From Pleurodeles waltl (taxonomy: Eukaryota; Chordata; Amphibia; Caudata; Salamandridae), in the NCBI RefSeq assembly GCF_031143425.1, contig NW_027150020.1, forward strand, positions 62,001 to 126,000: 64,000 bases of DNA, in the 5' to 3' direction. Below are positions 10,301 to 22,448 of the stretch, piece after piece. Made by a program: the position numbers and the translations under genes. Under the pieces are notes generated by a model. The model searched no databases. It was not told the DNA's origin and saw nothing but the letters and a program-made list of their open reading frames with translations. Position 1 is the first letter of the stretch. Every line of letters begins with the position of its first letter.

Positions 10301-13300
10301 CGGGCCACGGGGGAAACCTCACCAGCAACCTTGTGTGCCTTTGGCAATGTGATCGTTACTAGTGCGTCTTTGTGGAGATGTCCTCGTGCTTCTGCGCACC
10401 AACAACGCACGACCTGAATCGGCGGTAAACGCAGTGGTGTCGTTTTGGAAAGCTGTCCATCATCCTGGTAAAAGGCGGGAATTCCTTTGCCTACTACGAG
10501 GGTGGACGGGGCGTGGCTCAGCGGGCGGAGCTTACAGGTGATTCATAAAGGGAGAACCATCTACTCTGTGTCTGTAGGAAAGGAAGATAGAACCCGCGCG
10601 TCACAGTCAGATACAGATTACGCTCCAGTACATCATCAATTCACCTCCAGGAAGGATTCTAGATCTTTTTCTGCTATAGGATCTCTGAGCGCACTGCCTT
10701 GCTTTATCTTTGCCAAGCCCAATAGTTAGGGTGGCTTGTCCTTTCCAGAAGCTGAGCTTCAACTGGGGCACCTGCTACGTTTATATTTGTAAGTGCTTCC
10801 TGTTGAGGTTTAGTTTCTGTAAAATGAGCATCATGGCCTACCCAACTGAGTATTTTCTACGAGTAAGTCAGTAAGCGTTACCTAGCATGTTTTCATATGC
10901 CCCGTGTATATTGTACACTAAGACTACGTGATGGGCCACGGGGGAAACCTCACCAGCAACCTTGTGTGCCTTTGGCAATGTGATCGTTACTAGTGCGTCT
11001 TTGTGGAGATGTCCTCGTGCTTCTGCGCACCAACAACGCACGACCTGAATCGGCGGTAAACGCAGTGGTGTCGTTTTGGAAAGCTGTCCATCATCCTGGT
11101 AAAAGGCGGGAATTCCTTTGCCTACTACGAGGGTGGACGGGGCGTGGCTCAGCGAGCGGAGCTTACAGGTGATTCATAATGGGAGAACCATCTACTCTGT
11201 GTCTGCAGGAAAGGAAGATAGAACCCGCGCGTCACAGTCAGATACAGATTACGCTCCAGTACATCATCAATTCACCTCCAGGAAGGATTCTAGATTGTTT
11301 TCTGCTATGGAATCTATGAGCGCACAGCCTTGCTTTATCTTTCCCACGCCCAAGAGTTAGGGTGGCTTGTCCTTTCCAGAAGCTGAGCTTCACCTGGGGC
11401 ACCTGCTACGTTTATATTTGTAAGTGCTTCCTGTTGAGTTTTAGTTTCTGTAAAATGAGCATCGTGGCCTACCCAACGGAGTATTTTCTACGAGTAAGTC
11501 AGTAAGCGTTACCTAGCATGTTTTCATATGCCCCGTGTATATTGTACACTAAGACTACGTGACGGGCCACGGGGGAAACCTCACCAGCAACCTTGTGTGC
11601 CTTTGGCAATGTGATCGTTACTAGTGCGTCTTTGTGGAGATGTCCTCGTGCTTCTGCGCACCAACACCGCACAACCTGAATCGGCGGTAAACGCAGTGGT
11701 GTCGTTTTGGAAAGCTGTCCATCATCCTGGTAAAAGGCGGGAATTCCCTTGCCTACTACGAGGGTGGACGGGGCGTGGCTCAGCGGGCGGAGCTTACAGG
11801 TGATTCATAAAGGAAGAACCTTCTACTCTGTGTCTGCAGGAGAGGAAGATAGAAAGCGCGCGTCACAGTCAGATACAGATTACGCTCCAGTACATCATCA
11901 ATTCACCTCCAGGAAGGATTCTAGATTGTTTTCTGCTATGGAATCTATGAGCGCACAGCCTTGCTTTATCTTTCCCACGCCCAAGAGTTAGGGTGGCTTG
12001 TCCTTTCCAGAAGCTGAGCTTCAACTGGGGCACCTGCTACGTTTATATTTGTAAGTGCTTCCTGTTGAGTTTTAGTTTCTGTAAAATGAGCATCATGGCC
12101 TACCCAACGGAGTATTTTCTACGAGTAAGTCAGTAAGCGTTACCTAGCATGTTTTCATATGCCCCGTGTATATTGTACACTAAGACTACGTGACGGGCCA
12201 CGGGGGAAACCTCACCAGCAACCTTGTGTGCCTTTGGCAATGTGATCGTTACTAGTGCGTCTTTGTGGAGATGTCCTCGTGCTTCTGCGCACCAACAACG
12301 CACGACCTGAATCGGCGGTAAACGCAGTGGTGTCGTTTTGGAAAGCTGTCCATCATCCTGGTAAAAGGCGGGAATTCCTTTGCCTACTACGAGGGTGGAC
12401 GGGGCGTGGCTCAGCGGGCGGAGCTTACAGGTGATTCATAAAGGGAGAACCATCTACTCTGTGTCTGCAGGAAAGGAAGATAGAACCCGCGCGTCACAGT
12501 CAGATACAGATTACGCTCCAGTACATCATCAATTCACCTCCAGGAAGGATTCTAGATCTTTTTCTGCTATAGGATCTCTGAGCGCACAGCCTTGCTTTAT
12601 CTTTGCCAAGCCCAATAGTTAGGGTGGCTTGTCCTTTCCAGAAGCTGAGCTTCAACTGGGGCACCTGCTACGTTTATATTTGTAAGTGCTTCCTGTTGAG
12701 TTTTAGTTTCTGTAAAATGAGCATCATGGCCTACCCAACGGAGTATTTTCTACGAGTAAGTCAGTAAGCGTTACCTAGCATGTTTTCATATGCCCCGTGT
12801 ATATTGTACACTAAGACTACGTGACGGGCCACGGGGGAAACCTCACCAGCAACCTTGTGTGCCTTTGGCAATGTGATCGTTACTAGTGCGTCTTTGTGGA
12901 GATGTCCTCGTGCTTCTGCGCACCAACAACGCACGACCTGAATCGGCGGTAAACGCAGTGGTGTCGTTTTGGAAAGCTGTCCATCATCCTGGTAAAAGGC
13001 GGGAATTCCTTTGCCTACTACGAGGGTGGACGGGGCGTGGCTCAGCGGGCGGAGCTTACAGGTGATTCATAAAGGGAGAACCATCTACTCTGTGTCTGTA
13101 GGAAAGGAAGATAGAACCCGCGCGTCACAGTCAGATACAGATTACGCTCCAGTACATCATCAATTCACCTCCAGGAAGGATTCTAGATCTTTTTCTGCTA
13201 TAGGATCTCTGAGCGCACTGCCTTGCTTTATCTTTGCCAAGCCCAATAGTTAGGGTGGCTTGTCCTTTCCAGAAGCTGAGCTTCAACTGGGGCACCTGCT

Positions 13301-13634
13301 ACGTTTATATTTGTAAGTGCTTCCTGTTGAGGTTTAGTTTCTGTAAAATGAGCATCATGGCCTACTCAACTGGAGTATTTTCTACGAGTAAGTCAGTAAG
13401 CGTTACCTAGCATGTTTTCATATGCCCCGTGTATATTGTACACTAAGACTACGTGACGGGCCACGGGGGAAACCTCACCAGCAACCTTGTGTGCCTTTGG
13501 CAATGTGATCGTTACTAGTGCGTCTTTGTGGAGATGTCCTCGTGCTTCTGCGCACCAACAACGCACGACCTGAATCGGCGGTAAACGCAGTGGTGTCGTT
13601 TTGGAAAGCTGTCCATCATCCTGGTAAAAGGCGG
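6713..13634 (+). repeat. 11-unit higher-order repeat, copy 1 (6,922 bp)
   Basis: Unit order and starts: D 6713, E 7344, A 7965, A 8596, F 9227, G 9858, H 10479, J 11110, K 11741, A 12372, H/C chimera 13003. The next 11 units repeat the same order at an offset of exactly 6,922 bp. Differences I found between the copies are few: CC to AG at 11855-11856 in this copy, and single changes in the second copy. The last unit is a hybrid that joins the two copies. The block overlaps the trimer block by its first unit. Confidence 0.9.
13003..13634 (+). repeat. Chimeric H/C monomer at the duplication junction (632 bp)
   Basis: The front is class H (TGTCTGTAGG, GCACTGCC at about 13217). The rear is class C: TACTCAACTGGAG with the 1-bp insertion near 13373, and GTGACGGG rather than the GTGATGGG that usual class H rears carry. 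The corresponding H unit at 19925 ends with a normal H rear and is followed by J. The crossover therefore lies between about 13220 and 13365. This is the breakpoint expected when an 11-unit segment is duplicated by unequal exchange between an H and a C unit. Confidence 0.85.
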
Positions 13635-16600
13635 GAATTCCTTTGCCTACTACGAGGGTGGACGGGGCGTGGCTCAGCGGGCGGAGCTTACAGGTGATTC
13701 ATAAAGGGAGAACCATCTACTCTGTGTCTGCAGGAGAGGAAGATAGAACCCGCGCGTCACAGTCAGATACAGATTACGCTCCAGTACATCATCAATTCAC
13801 CTCCAGGAAGGATTCTAGATCTTTTTCTGCTATAGGATCTCTGAGCGCACAGCCTTGCTTTATCTTTGCCAAGCCCAATAGTTAGGGTGGCTTGTCCTTT
13901 CCAGAAGCTGAGCTTCACCTGGGGCACCTGCTACGTTTATATTTGTAAGTGCTTCCTGTTGAGTTTTAGTTTCTGTAAAATGAGCATCGTGGCCTACCCA
14001 ACGGAGTATTTTCTACGAGTAAGTCAGTAAGCGTTACCTAGCATGTTTTCATATGCCCCGTGTATATTGTACACTAAGACTACGTGACGGGCCACGGGGG
14101 AAACCTCACCAGCAACCTTGTGTGCCTTTGGCAATGTGATCGTTACTAGTGCGTCTTTGTGGAGATGTCCTCGTGCTTCTGCGCACCAACAACGCACAAC
14201 CTGAATCGGCGGTAAACGCAGTGGTGTCGTTTTGGAAAGCTGTCCATCATCCTGGTAAAAGGCGGGAATTCCCTTGCCTACTACGGGGCGTGGCTCAGCG
14301 GGCGGAGCTTACAGGTGATTCATAAAGGAAGAACCTTCTACTCTGTGTCTGCAGGAGAGGAAGATAGAACCCGCGCGTCACAGTCAGATACAGATTACGC
14401 TCCAGTACATCATCAATTCACCTCCAGGAAGGATTCTAGATTGTTTTCTGCTATGGAATCTATGAGCGCACAGCCTTGCTTTATCTTTCCCACGCCCAAG
14501 AGTTAGGGTGGCTTGTCCTTTCCAGAAGCTGAGCTTCAACTGGGGCACCTGCTACGTTTATATTTGTAAGTGCTTCCTGTTGAGTTTTAGTTTCTGTAAA
14601 ATGAGCATCATGGCCTACCCAACGGAGTATTTTCTACGAGTAAGTCAGTAAGCGTTACCTAGCATGTTTTCATATGCCCCGTGTATATTGTACACTAAGA
14701 CTACGTGACGGGCCACGGGGGAAACCTCACCAGCAACCTTGTGTGCCTTTGGCAATGTGATCGTTACTAGTGCGTCTTTGTGGAGATGTCCTCGTGCTTC
14801 TGCGCACCAACAACGCACGACCTGAATCGGCGGTAAACGCAGTGGTGTCGTTTTGGAAAGCTGTCCATCATCCTGGTAAAAGGCGGGAATTCCTTTGCCT
14901 ACTACGAGGGTGGACGGGGCGTGGCTCAGCGGGCGGAGCTTACAGGTGATTCATAAAGGGAGAACCATCTACTCTGTGTCTGCAGGAAAGGAAGATAGAA
15001 CCCGCGCGTCACAGTCAGATACAGATTACGCTCCAGTACATCATCAATTCACCTCCAGGAAGGATTCTAGATCTTTTTCTGCTATAGGATCTCTGAGCGC
15101 ACAGCCTTGCTTTATCTTTGCCAAGCCCAATAGTTAGGGTGGCTTGTCCTTTCCAGAAGCTGAGCTTCAACTGGGGCACCTGCTACGTTTATATTTGTAA
15201 GTGCTTCCTGTTGAGTTTTAGTTTCTGTAAAATGAGCATCGTGGCCTACCCAACGGAGTATTTTCTACGAGTAAGTCAGTAAGCGTTACCTAGCATGTTT
15301 TCATATGCCCCGTGTATATTGTACACTAAGACTACGTGACGGGCCACGGGGGAAACCTCACCAGCAACCTTGTGTGCCTTTGGCAATGTGATCGTTACTA
15401 GTGCGTCTTTGTGGAGATGTCCTCGTGCTTCTGCGCACCAACAACGCACGACCTGAATCGGCGGTAAACGCAGTGGTGTCGTTTTGGAAAGCTGTCCATC
15501 ATCCTGGTAAAAGGCGGGAATTCCTTTGCCTACTACGAGGGTGGACGGGGCGTGGCTCAGCGGGCGGAGCTTACAGGTGATTCATAAAGGGAGAACCATC
15601 TACTCTGTGTCTGCAGGAAAGGAAGATAGAACCCGCGCGTCACAGTCAGATACAGATTACGCTCCAGTACATCATCAATTCACCTCCAGGAAGGATTCTA
15701 GATCTTTTTCTGCTATAGGATCTCTGAGCGCACAGCCTTGCTTTATCTTTGCCAAGCCCAATAGTTAGGGTGGCTTGTCCTTTCCAGAAGCTGAGCTTCA
15801 ACTGGGGCACCTGCTACGTTTATATTTGTAAGTGCTTCCTGTTGAGTTTTAGTTTCTGTAAAATGAGCATCATGGCCTACCCAACGGAGTATTTTCTACG
15901 AGTAAGTCAGTAAGCGTTACCTAGCATGTTTTCATATGCCCCGTGTATATTGTACACTAAGACTACGTGACGGGCCACGGGGGAAACCTCACCAGCAACC
16001 TTGTGTGCCTTTGGCAATGTGATCGTTACTAGTGCGTCTTTGTGGAGATGTCCTCGTGCTTCTGCGCACCAACAACGCACGACCTGAATCGGCGGTAAAC
16101 GCAGTGGTGTCGTTTTGGAAAGCTGTCCATCATCCTGGTAAAAGGCGGGAATTCCTTTGCCTACTACGAGGGTGGACGGGGCGTGGCTCAGCGGGCGGAG
16201 CTTACAGGTGATTCATAAAGGGAGAACCATCTACTCTGTGTCTGCAGGAGAGGAAGATAGAACCCGCGCGTCACAGTCAGATACAGATTTCGCTCCAGTA
16301 CATCATCAATTCACCTCCAGGAAGGATTCTAGATCTTTTTCTGCTATAGGATCTCTGAGCGCACAGCCTTGCTTTATCTTTGCCAAGCCCAATAGTTAGG
16401 GTGGCTTGTCCTTTCCAGAAGCTGAGCTTCACCTGGGGCACCTGCTACGTTTATATTTGTAAGTGCTTCCTGTTGAGTTTTAGTTTCTGTAAAATGAGCA
16501 TCGTGGCCTACCCAACGGAGTATTTTCTACGAGTAAGTCAGTAAGCGTTACCTAGCATGTTTTCATATGCCCCGTGTATATTGTACACTAAGACTACGTG

Positions 16601-19600
16601 ACGGGCCACGGGGGAAACCTCACCAGCAACCTTGTGTGCCTTTGGCAATGTGATCGTTACTAGTGCGTCTTTGTGGAGATGTCCTCGTGCTTCTGCGCAC
16701 CAACAACGCACAACCTGAATCGGCGGTAAACGCAGTGGTGTCGTTTTGGAAAGCTGTCCATCATCCTGGTAAAAGGCGGGAATTCCCTTGCCTACTACGG
16801 GGCGTGGCTCAGCGGGCGGAGCTTACAGGTGATTCATAAAGGGAGAACCATCTACTCTGTGTCTGCAGGAAAGGAAGATAGAACCCGCGCGTCACAGTCA
16901 GATACAGATTACGCTCCAGTACATCATCAATTCACCTCCAGGAAGGATTCTAGATCTTTTTCTGCTATAGGATCTCTGAGCGCACAGCCTTGCTTTATCT
17001 TTGCCAAGCCCAATAGTTAGGGTGGCTTGTCCTTTCCAGAAGCTGAGCTTTAACTGGGGCACCTGCTACGTTTATATTTGTAAGTGCTTCCTGTTGAGTT
17101 TTAGTTTCTGTAAAATGAGCATCATGGCCTACCCAACGGAGTATTTTCTACGAGTAAGTCAGTAAGCGTTACCTAGCATGTTTTCATATGCCCCGTGTAT
17201 ATTGTACACTAAGACTACGTGACGGGCCACGGGGGAAACCTCACCAGCAACCTTGTGTGCCTTTGGCAATGTGATCGTTACTAGTGCGTCTTTGTGGAGA
17301 TGTCCTCGTGCTTCTGCGCACCAACAACGCACGACCTGAATCGGCGGTAAACGCAGTGGTGTCGTTTTGGAAAGCTGTCCATCATCCTGGTAAAAGGCGG
17401 GAATTCCTTTGCCTACTACGAGGGTGGACGGGGCGTGGCTCAGCGGGCGGAGCTTACAGGTGATTCATAAAGGGAGAACCATCTACTCTGTGTCTGTAGG
17501 AAAGGAAGATAGAACCCGCGCGTCACAGTCAGATACAGATTACGCTCCAGTACATCATCAATTCACCTCCAGGAAGGATTCTAGATCTTTTTCTGCTATA
17601 GGATCTCTGAGCGCACTGCCTTGCTTTATCTTTGCCAAGCCCAATAGTTAGGGTGGCTTGTCCTTTCCAGAAGCTGAGCTTCAACTGGGGCACCTGCTAC
17701 GTTTATATTTGTAAGTGCTTCCTGTTGAGGTTTAGTTTCTGTAAAATGAGCATCATGGCCTACCCAACTGAGTATTTTCTACGAGTAAGTCAGTAAGCGT
17801 TACCTAGCATGTTTTCATATGCCCCGTGTATATTGTACACTAAGACTACGTGATGGGCCACGGGGGAAACCTCACCAGCAACCTTGTGTGCCTTTGGCAA
17901 TGTGATCGTTACTAGTGCGTCTTTGTGGAGATGTCCTCGTGCTTCTGCGCACCAACAACGCACGACCTGAATCGGCGGTAAACGCAGTGGTGTCGTTTTG
18001 GAAAGCTGTCCATCATCCTGGTAAAAGGCGGGAATTCCTTTGCCTACTACGAGGGTGGACGGGGCGTGGCTCAGCGAGCGGAGCTTACAGGTGATTCATA
18101 ATGGGAGAACCATCTACTCTGTGTCTGCAGGAAAGGAAGATAGAACCCGCGCGTCACAGTCAGATACAGATTACGCTCCAGTACATCATCAATTCACCTC
18201 CAGGAAGGATTCTAGATTGTTTTCTGCTATGGAATCTATGAGCGCACAGCCTTGCTTTATCTTTCCCACGCCCAAGAGTTAGGGTGGCTTGTCCTTTCCA
18301 GAAGCTGAGCTTCACCTGGGGCACCTGCTACGTTTATATTTGTAAGTGCTTCCTGTTGAGTTTTAGTTTCTGTAAAATGAGCATTGTGGCCTACCCAACG
18401 GAGTATTTTCTACGAGTAAGTCAGTAAGCGTTACCTAGCATGTTTTCATATGCCCCGTGTATATTGTACACTAAGACTACGTGACGGGCCACGGGGGAAA
18501 CCTCACCAGCAACCTTGTGTGCCTTTGGCAATGTGATCGTTACTAGTGCGTCTTTGTGGAGATGTCCTCGTGCTTCTGCGCACCAACACCGCACAACCTG
18601 AATCGGCGGTAAACGCAGTGGTGTCGTTTTGGAAAGCTGTCCATCATCCTGGTAAAAGGCGGGAATTCCCTTGCCTACTACGAGGGTGGACGGGGCGTGG
18701 CTCAGCGGGCGGAGCTTACAGGTGATTCATAAAGGAAGAACCTTCTACTCTGTGTCTGCAGGAGAGGAAGATAGAACCCGCGCGTCACAGTCAGATACAG
18801 ATTACGCTCCAGTACATCATCAATTCACCTCCAGGAAGGATTCTAGATTGTTTTCTGCTATGGAATCTATGAGCGCACAGCCTTGCTTTATCTTTCCCAC
18901 GCCCAAGAGTTAGGGTGGCTTGTCCTTTCCAGAAGCTGAGCTTCAACTGGGGCACCTGCTACGTTTATATTTGTAAGTGCTTCCTGTTGAGTTTTAGTTT
19001 CTGTAAAATGAGCATCATGGCCTACCCAACGGAGTATTTTCTACGAGTAAGTCAGTAAGCGTTACCTAGCATGTTTTCATATGCCCCGTGTATATTGTAC
19101 ACTAAGACTACGTGACGGGCCACGGGGGAAACCTCACCAGCAACCTTGTGTGCCTTTGGCAATGTGATCGTTACTAGTGCGTCTTTGTGGAGATGTCCTC
19201 GTGCTTCTGCGCACCAACAACGCACGACCTGAATCGGCGGTAAACGCAGTGGTGTCGTTTTGGAAAGCTGTCCATCATCCTGGTAAAAGGCGGGAATTCC
19301 TTTGCCTACTACGAGGGTGGACGGGGCGTGGCTCAGCGGGCGGAGCTTACAGGTGATTCATAAAGGGAGAACCATCTACTCTGTGTCTGCAGGAAAGGAA
19401 GATAGAACCCGCGCGTCACAGTCAGATACAGATTACGCTCCAGTACATCATCAATTCACCTCCAGGAAGGATTCTAGATCTTTTTCTGCTATAGGATCTC
19501 TGAGCGCACAGCCTTGCTTTATCTTTGCCAAGCCCAATAGTTAGGGTGGCTTGTCCTTTCCAGAAGCTGAGCTTCAACTGGGGCACCTGCTACGTTTATA

Positions 19601-20555
19601 TTTGTAAGTGCTTCCTGTTGAGTTTTAGTTTCTGTAAAATGAGCATCATGGCCTACCCAACGGAGTATTTTCTACGAGTAAGTCAGTAAGCGTTACCTAG
19701 CATGTTTTCATATGCCCCGTGTATATTGTACACTAAGACTACGTGACGGGCCACGGGGGAAACCTCACCAGCAACCTTGTGTGCCTTTGGCAATGTGATC
19801 GTTACTAGTGCGTCTTTGTGGAGATGTCCTTGTGCTTCTGCGCACCAACAACGCACGACCTGAATCGGCAGTAAACGCAGTGGTGTCGTTTTGGAAAGCT
19901 GTCCATCATCCTGGTAAAAGGCGGGAATTCCTTTGCCTACTACGAGGGTGGACGGGGCGTGGCTCAGCGGGCGGAGCTTACAGGTGATTCATAAAGGGAG
20001 AACCATCTACTCTGTGTCTGTAGGAAAGGAAGATAGAACCCGCGCGTCACAGTCAGATACAGATTACGCTCCAGTACATCATCAATTCACCTCCAGGAAG
20101 GATTCTAGATCTTTTTCTGCTATAGGATCTCTGAGCGCACTGCCTTGCTTTATCTTTGCCAAGCCCAATAGTTAGGGTGGCTTGTCCTTTCCAGAAGCTG
20201 AGCTTCAACTGGGGCACCTGCTACGTTTATATTTGTAAGTGCTTCCTGTTGAGGTTTAGTTTCTGTAAAATGAGCATCATGGCCTACCCAACTGAGTATT
20301 TTCTACGAGTAAGTCAGTAAGCGTTACCTAGCATGTTTTCATATGCCCCGTGTATATTGTACACTAAGACTACGTGATGGGCCACGGGGGAAACCTCACC
20401 AGCAACCTTGTGTGCCTTTGGCAATGTGATCGTTACTAGTGCGTCTTTGTGGAGATGTCCTCGTGCTTCTGCGCACCAACAACGCACGACCTGAATCGGC
20501 GGTAAACGCAGTGGTGTCGTTTTGGAAAGCTGTCCATCATCCTGGTAAAAGGCGG
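13635..20555 (+). repeat. 11-unit higher-order repeat, copy 2 (6,921 bp)
   Basis: Unit order: D 13635, E 14266, A 14887, A 15518, F 16149, G 16780, H 17401, J 18032, K 18663, A 19294, H 19925. Each unit lies 6,922 bp to the right of its partner in copy 1. Changes unique to this copy include C to T at 17051, 18385 and 19831 and G to A at 19870; three of these four are CpG transitions. The final H has its ordinary rear (AACTGAG, GTGATGGG) and continues into J. Confidence 0.9.
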
Positions 20556-22448
20556 GAATTCCTTTGCCTACTACGAGGGTGGACGGGGCGTGGCTCAGCG
20601 AGCGGAGCTTACAGGTGATTCATAATGGGAGAACCATCTACTCTGTGTCTGCAGGAAAGGAAGATAGAACCCGCGCGTCACAGTCAGATACAGATTACGC
20701 TCCAGTACATCATCAATTCACCTCCAGGAAGGATTCTAGATTGTTTTCTGCTATGGAATCTATGAGCGCACAGCCTTGCTTTATCTTTCCCACGCCCAAG
20801 AGTTAGGGTGGCTTGTCCTTTCCAGAAGCTGAGCTTCACCTGGGGCACCTGCTACGTTTATATTTGTAAGTGCTTCCTGTTGAGTTTTAGTTTCTGTAAA
20901 ATGAGCATCGTGGCCTACCCAACGGAGTATTTTCTACGAGTAAGTCAGTAAGCGTTACCTAGCATGTTTTCATATGCCCCGTGTATATTGTACACTAAGA
21001 CTACGTGACGGGCCACGGGGGAAACCTCACCAGCAACCTTGTGTGCCTTTGGCAATGTGATCGTTACTAGTGCGTCTTTGTGGAGATGTCCTCGTGCTTC
21101 TGCGCACCAACACCGCACAACCTGAATCGGCGGTAAACGCAGTGGTGTCGTTTTGGAAAGCTGTCCATCATCCTGGTAAAAGGCGGGAATTCCCTTGCCT
21201 ACTACGAGGGTGGACGGGGCGTGGCTCAGCGGGCGGAGCTTACAGGTGATTCATAAAGGAAGAACCTTCTACTCTGTGTCTGCAGGAGAGGAAGATAGAA
21301 CCCGCGCGTCACAGTCAGATACAGATTACGCTCCAGTACATCATCAATTCACCTCCAGGAAGGATTCTAGATTGTTTTCTGCTATGGAATCTATGAGCGC
21401 ACAGCCTTGCTTTATCTTTCCCACGCCCAAGAGTTAGGGTGGCTTGTCCTTTCCAGAAGCTGAGCTTCAACTGGGGCACCTGCTACGTTTATATTTGTAA
21501 GTGCTTCCTGTTGAGTTTTAGTTTCTGTAAAATGAGCATCATGGCCTACCCAACGGAGTATTTTCTACGAGTAAGTCAGTAAGCGTTACCTAGCATGTTT
21601 TCATATGCCCCGTGTATATTGTACACTAAGACTACGTGACGGGCCACGGGGGAAACCTCACCAGCAACCTTGTGTGCCTTTGGCAATGTGATCGTTACTA
21701 GTGCGTCTTTGTGGAGATGTCCTCGTGCTTCTGCGCACCAACAACGCACGACCTGAATCGGCGGTAAACGCAGTGGTGTCGTTTTGGAAAGCTGTCCATC
21801 ATCCTGGTAAAAGGCGGGAATTCCTTTGCCTACTACGAGGGTGGACGGGGCGTGGCTCAGCGGGCGGAGCTTACAGGTGATTCATAAAGGGAGAACCATC
21901 TACTCTGTGTCTGCAGGAAAGGAAGATAGAACCCGCACGTCAGAGTCAGATACAGATTACGCTCCAGTACATCATCAATTCACCTCCAGGAAGGATTCTA
22001 GATCTTTTTCTGCTATAGGATCTCTGAGCGCACAGCCTTGCTTTATCTTTGCCAAGCCCAATAGTTAGGGTGGCTTGTCCTTTCCAGAAGCTGAGCTTCA
22101 ACTGGGGCACCTGCTACGTTTATATTTGTAAGTGCTTCCTGTTGAGTTTTAGTTTCTGTAAAATGAGCATCATGGCCTACCCAACGGAGTATTTTCTACG
22201 AGTAAGTCAGTAAGCGTTACCTAGCATGTTTTCATATGCCCCGTGTATATTGTACACTAAGACTACGTGATGGGCCACGGGGGAAACCTCACCAGCAACC
22301 TTGTGTGCCTTTGGCAATGTGATCGTTACTAGTGCGTCTTTGTGGAGATGTCCTCGTGCTTCTGCGCACCAACAACGCACGACCTGAATCGGCGGTAAAC
22401 GCAGTGGTGTCGTTTTGGAAAGCTGTCCATCATCCTGGTAAAAGGCGG
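17401..22448 (+). repeat. Tetramer higher-order repeat H-J-K-A x2, 2,524-bp period
   Basis: Starts are H 17401, J 18032, K 18663, A 19294, then H 19925, J 20556, K 21187, A* 21818. All four unit pairs are spaced 2,524 bp apart. A* differs from A by GTCAGAGTC in place of GTCACAGTC, and this copy also has a private G-to-A at 21937. The block overlaps both the 11-unit duplication and the 10-unit module, which suggests successive rounds of expansion with different boundaries. Confidence 0.85.
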
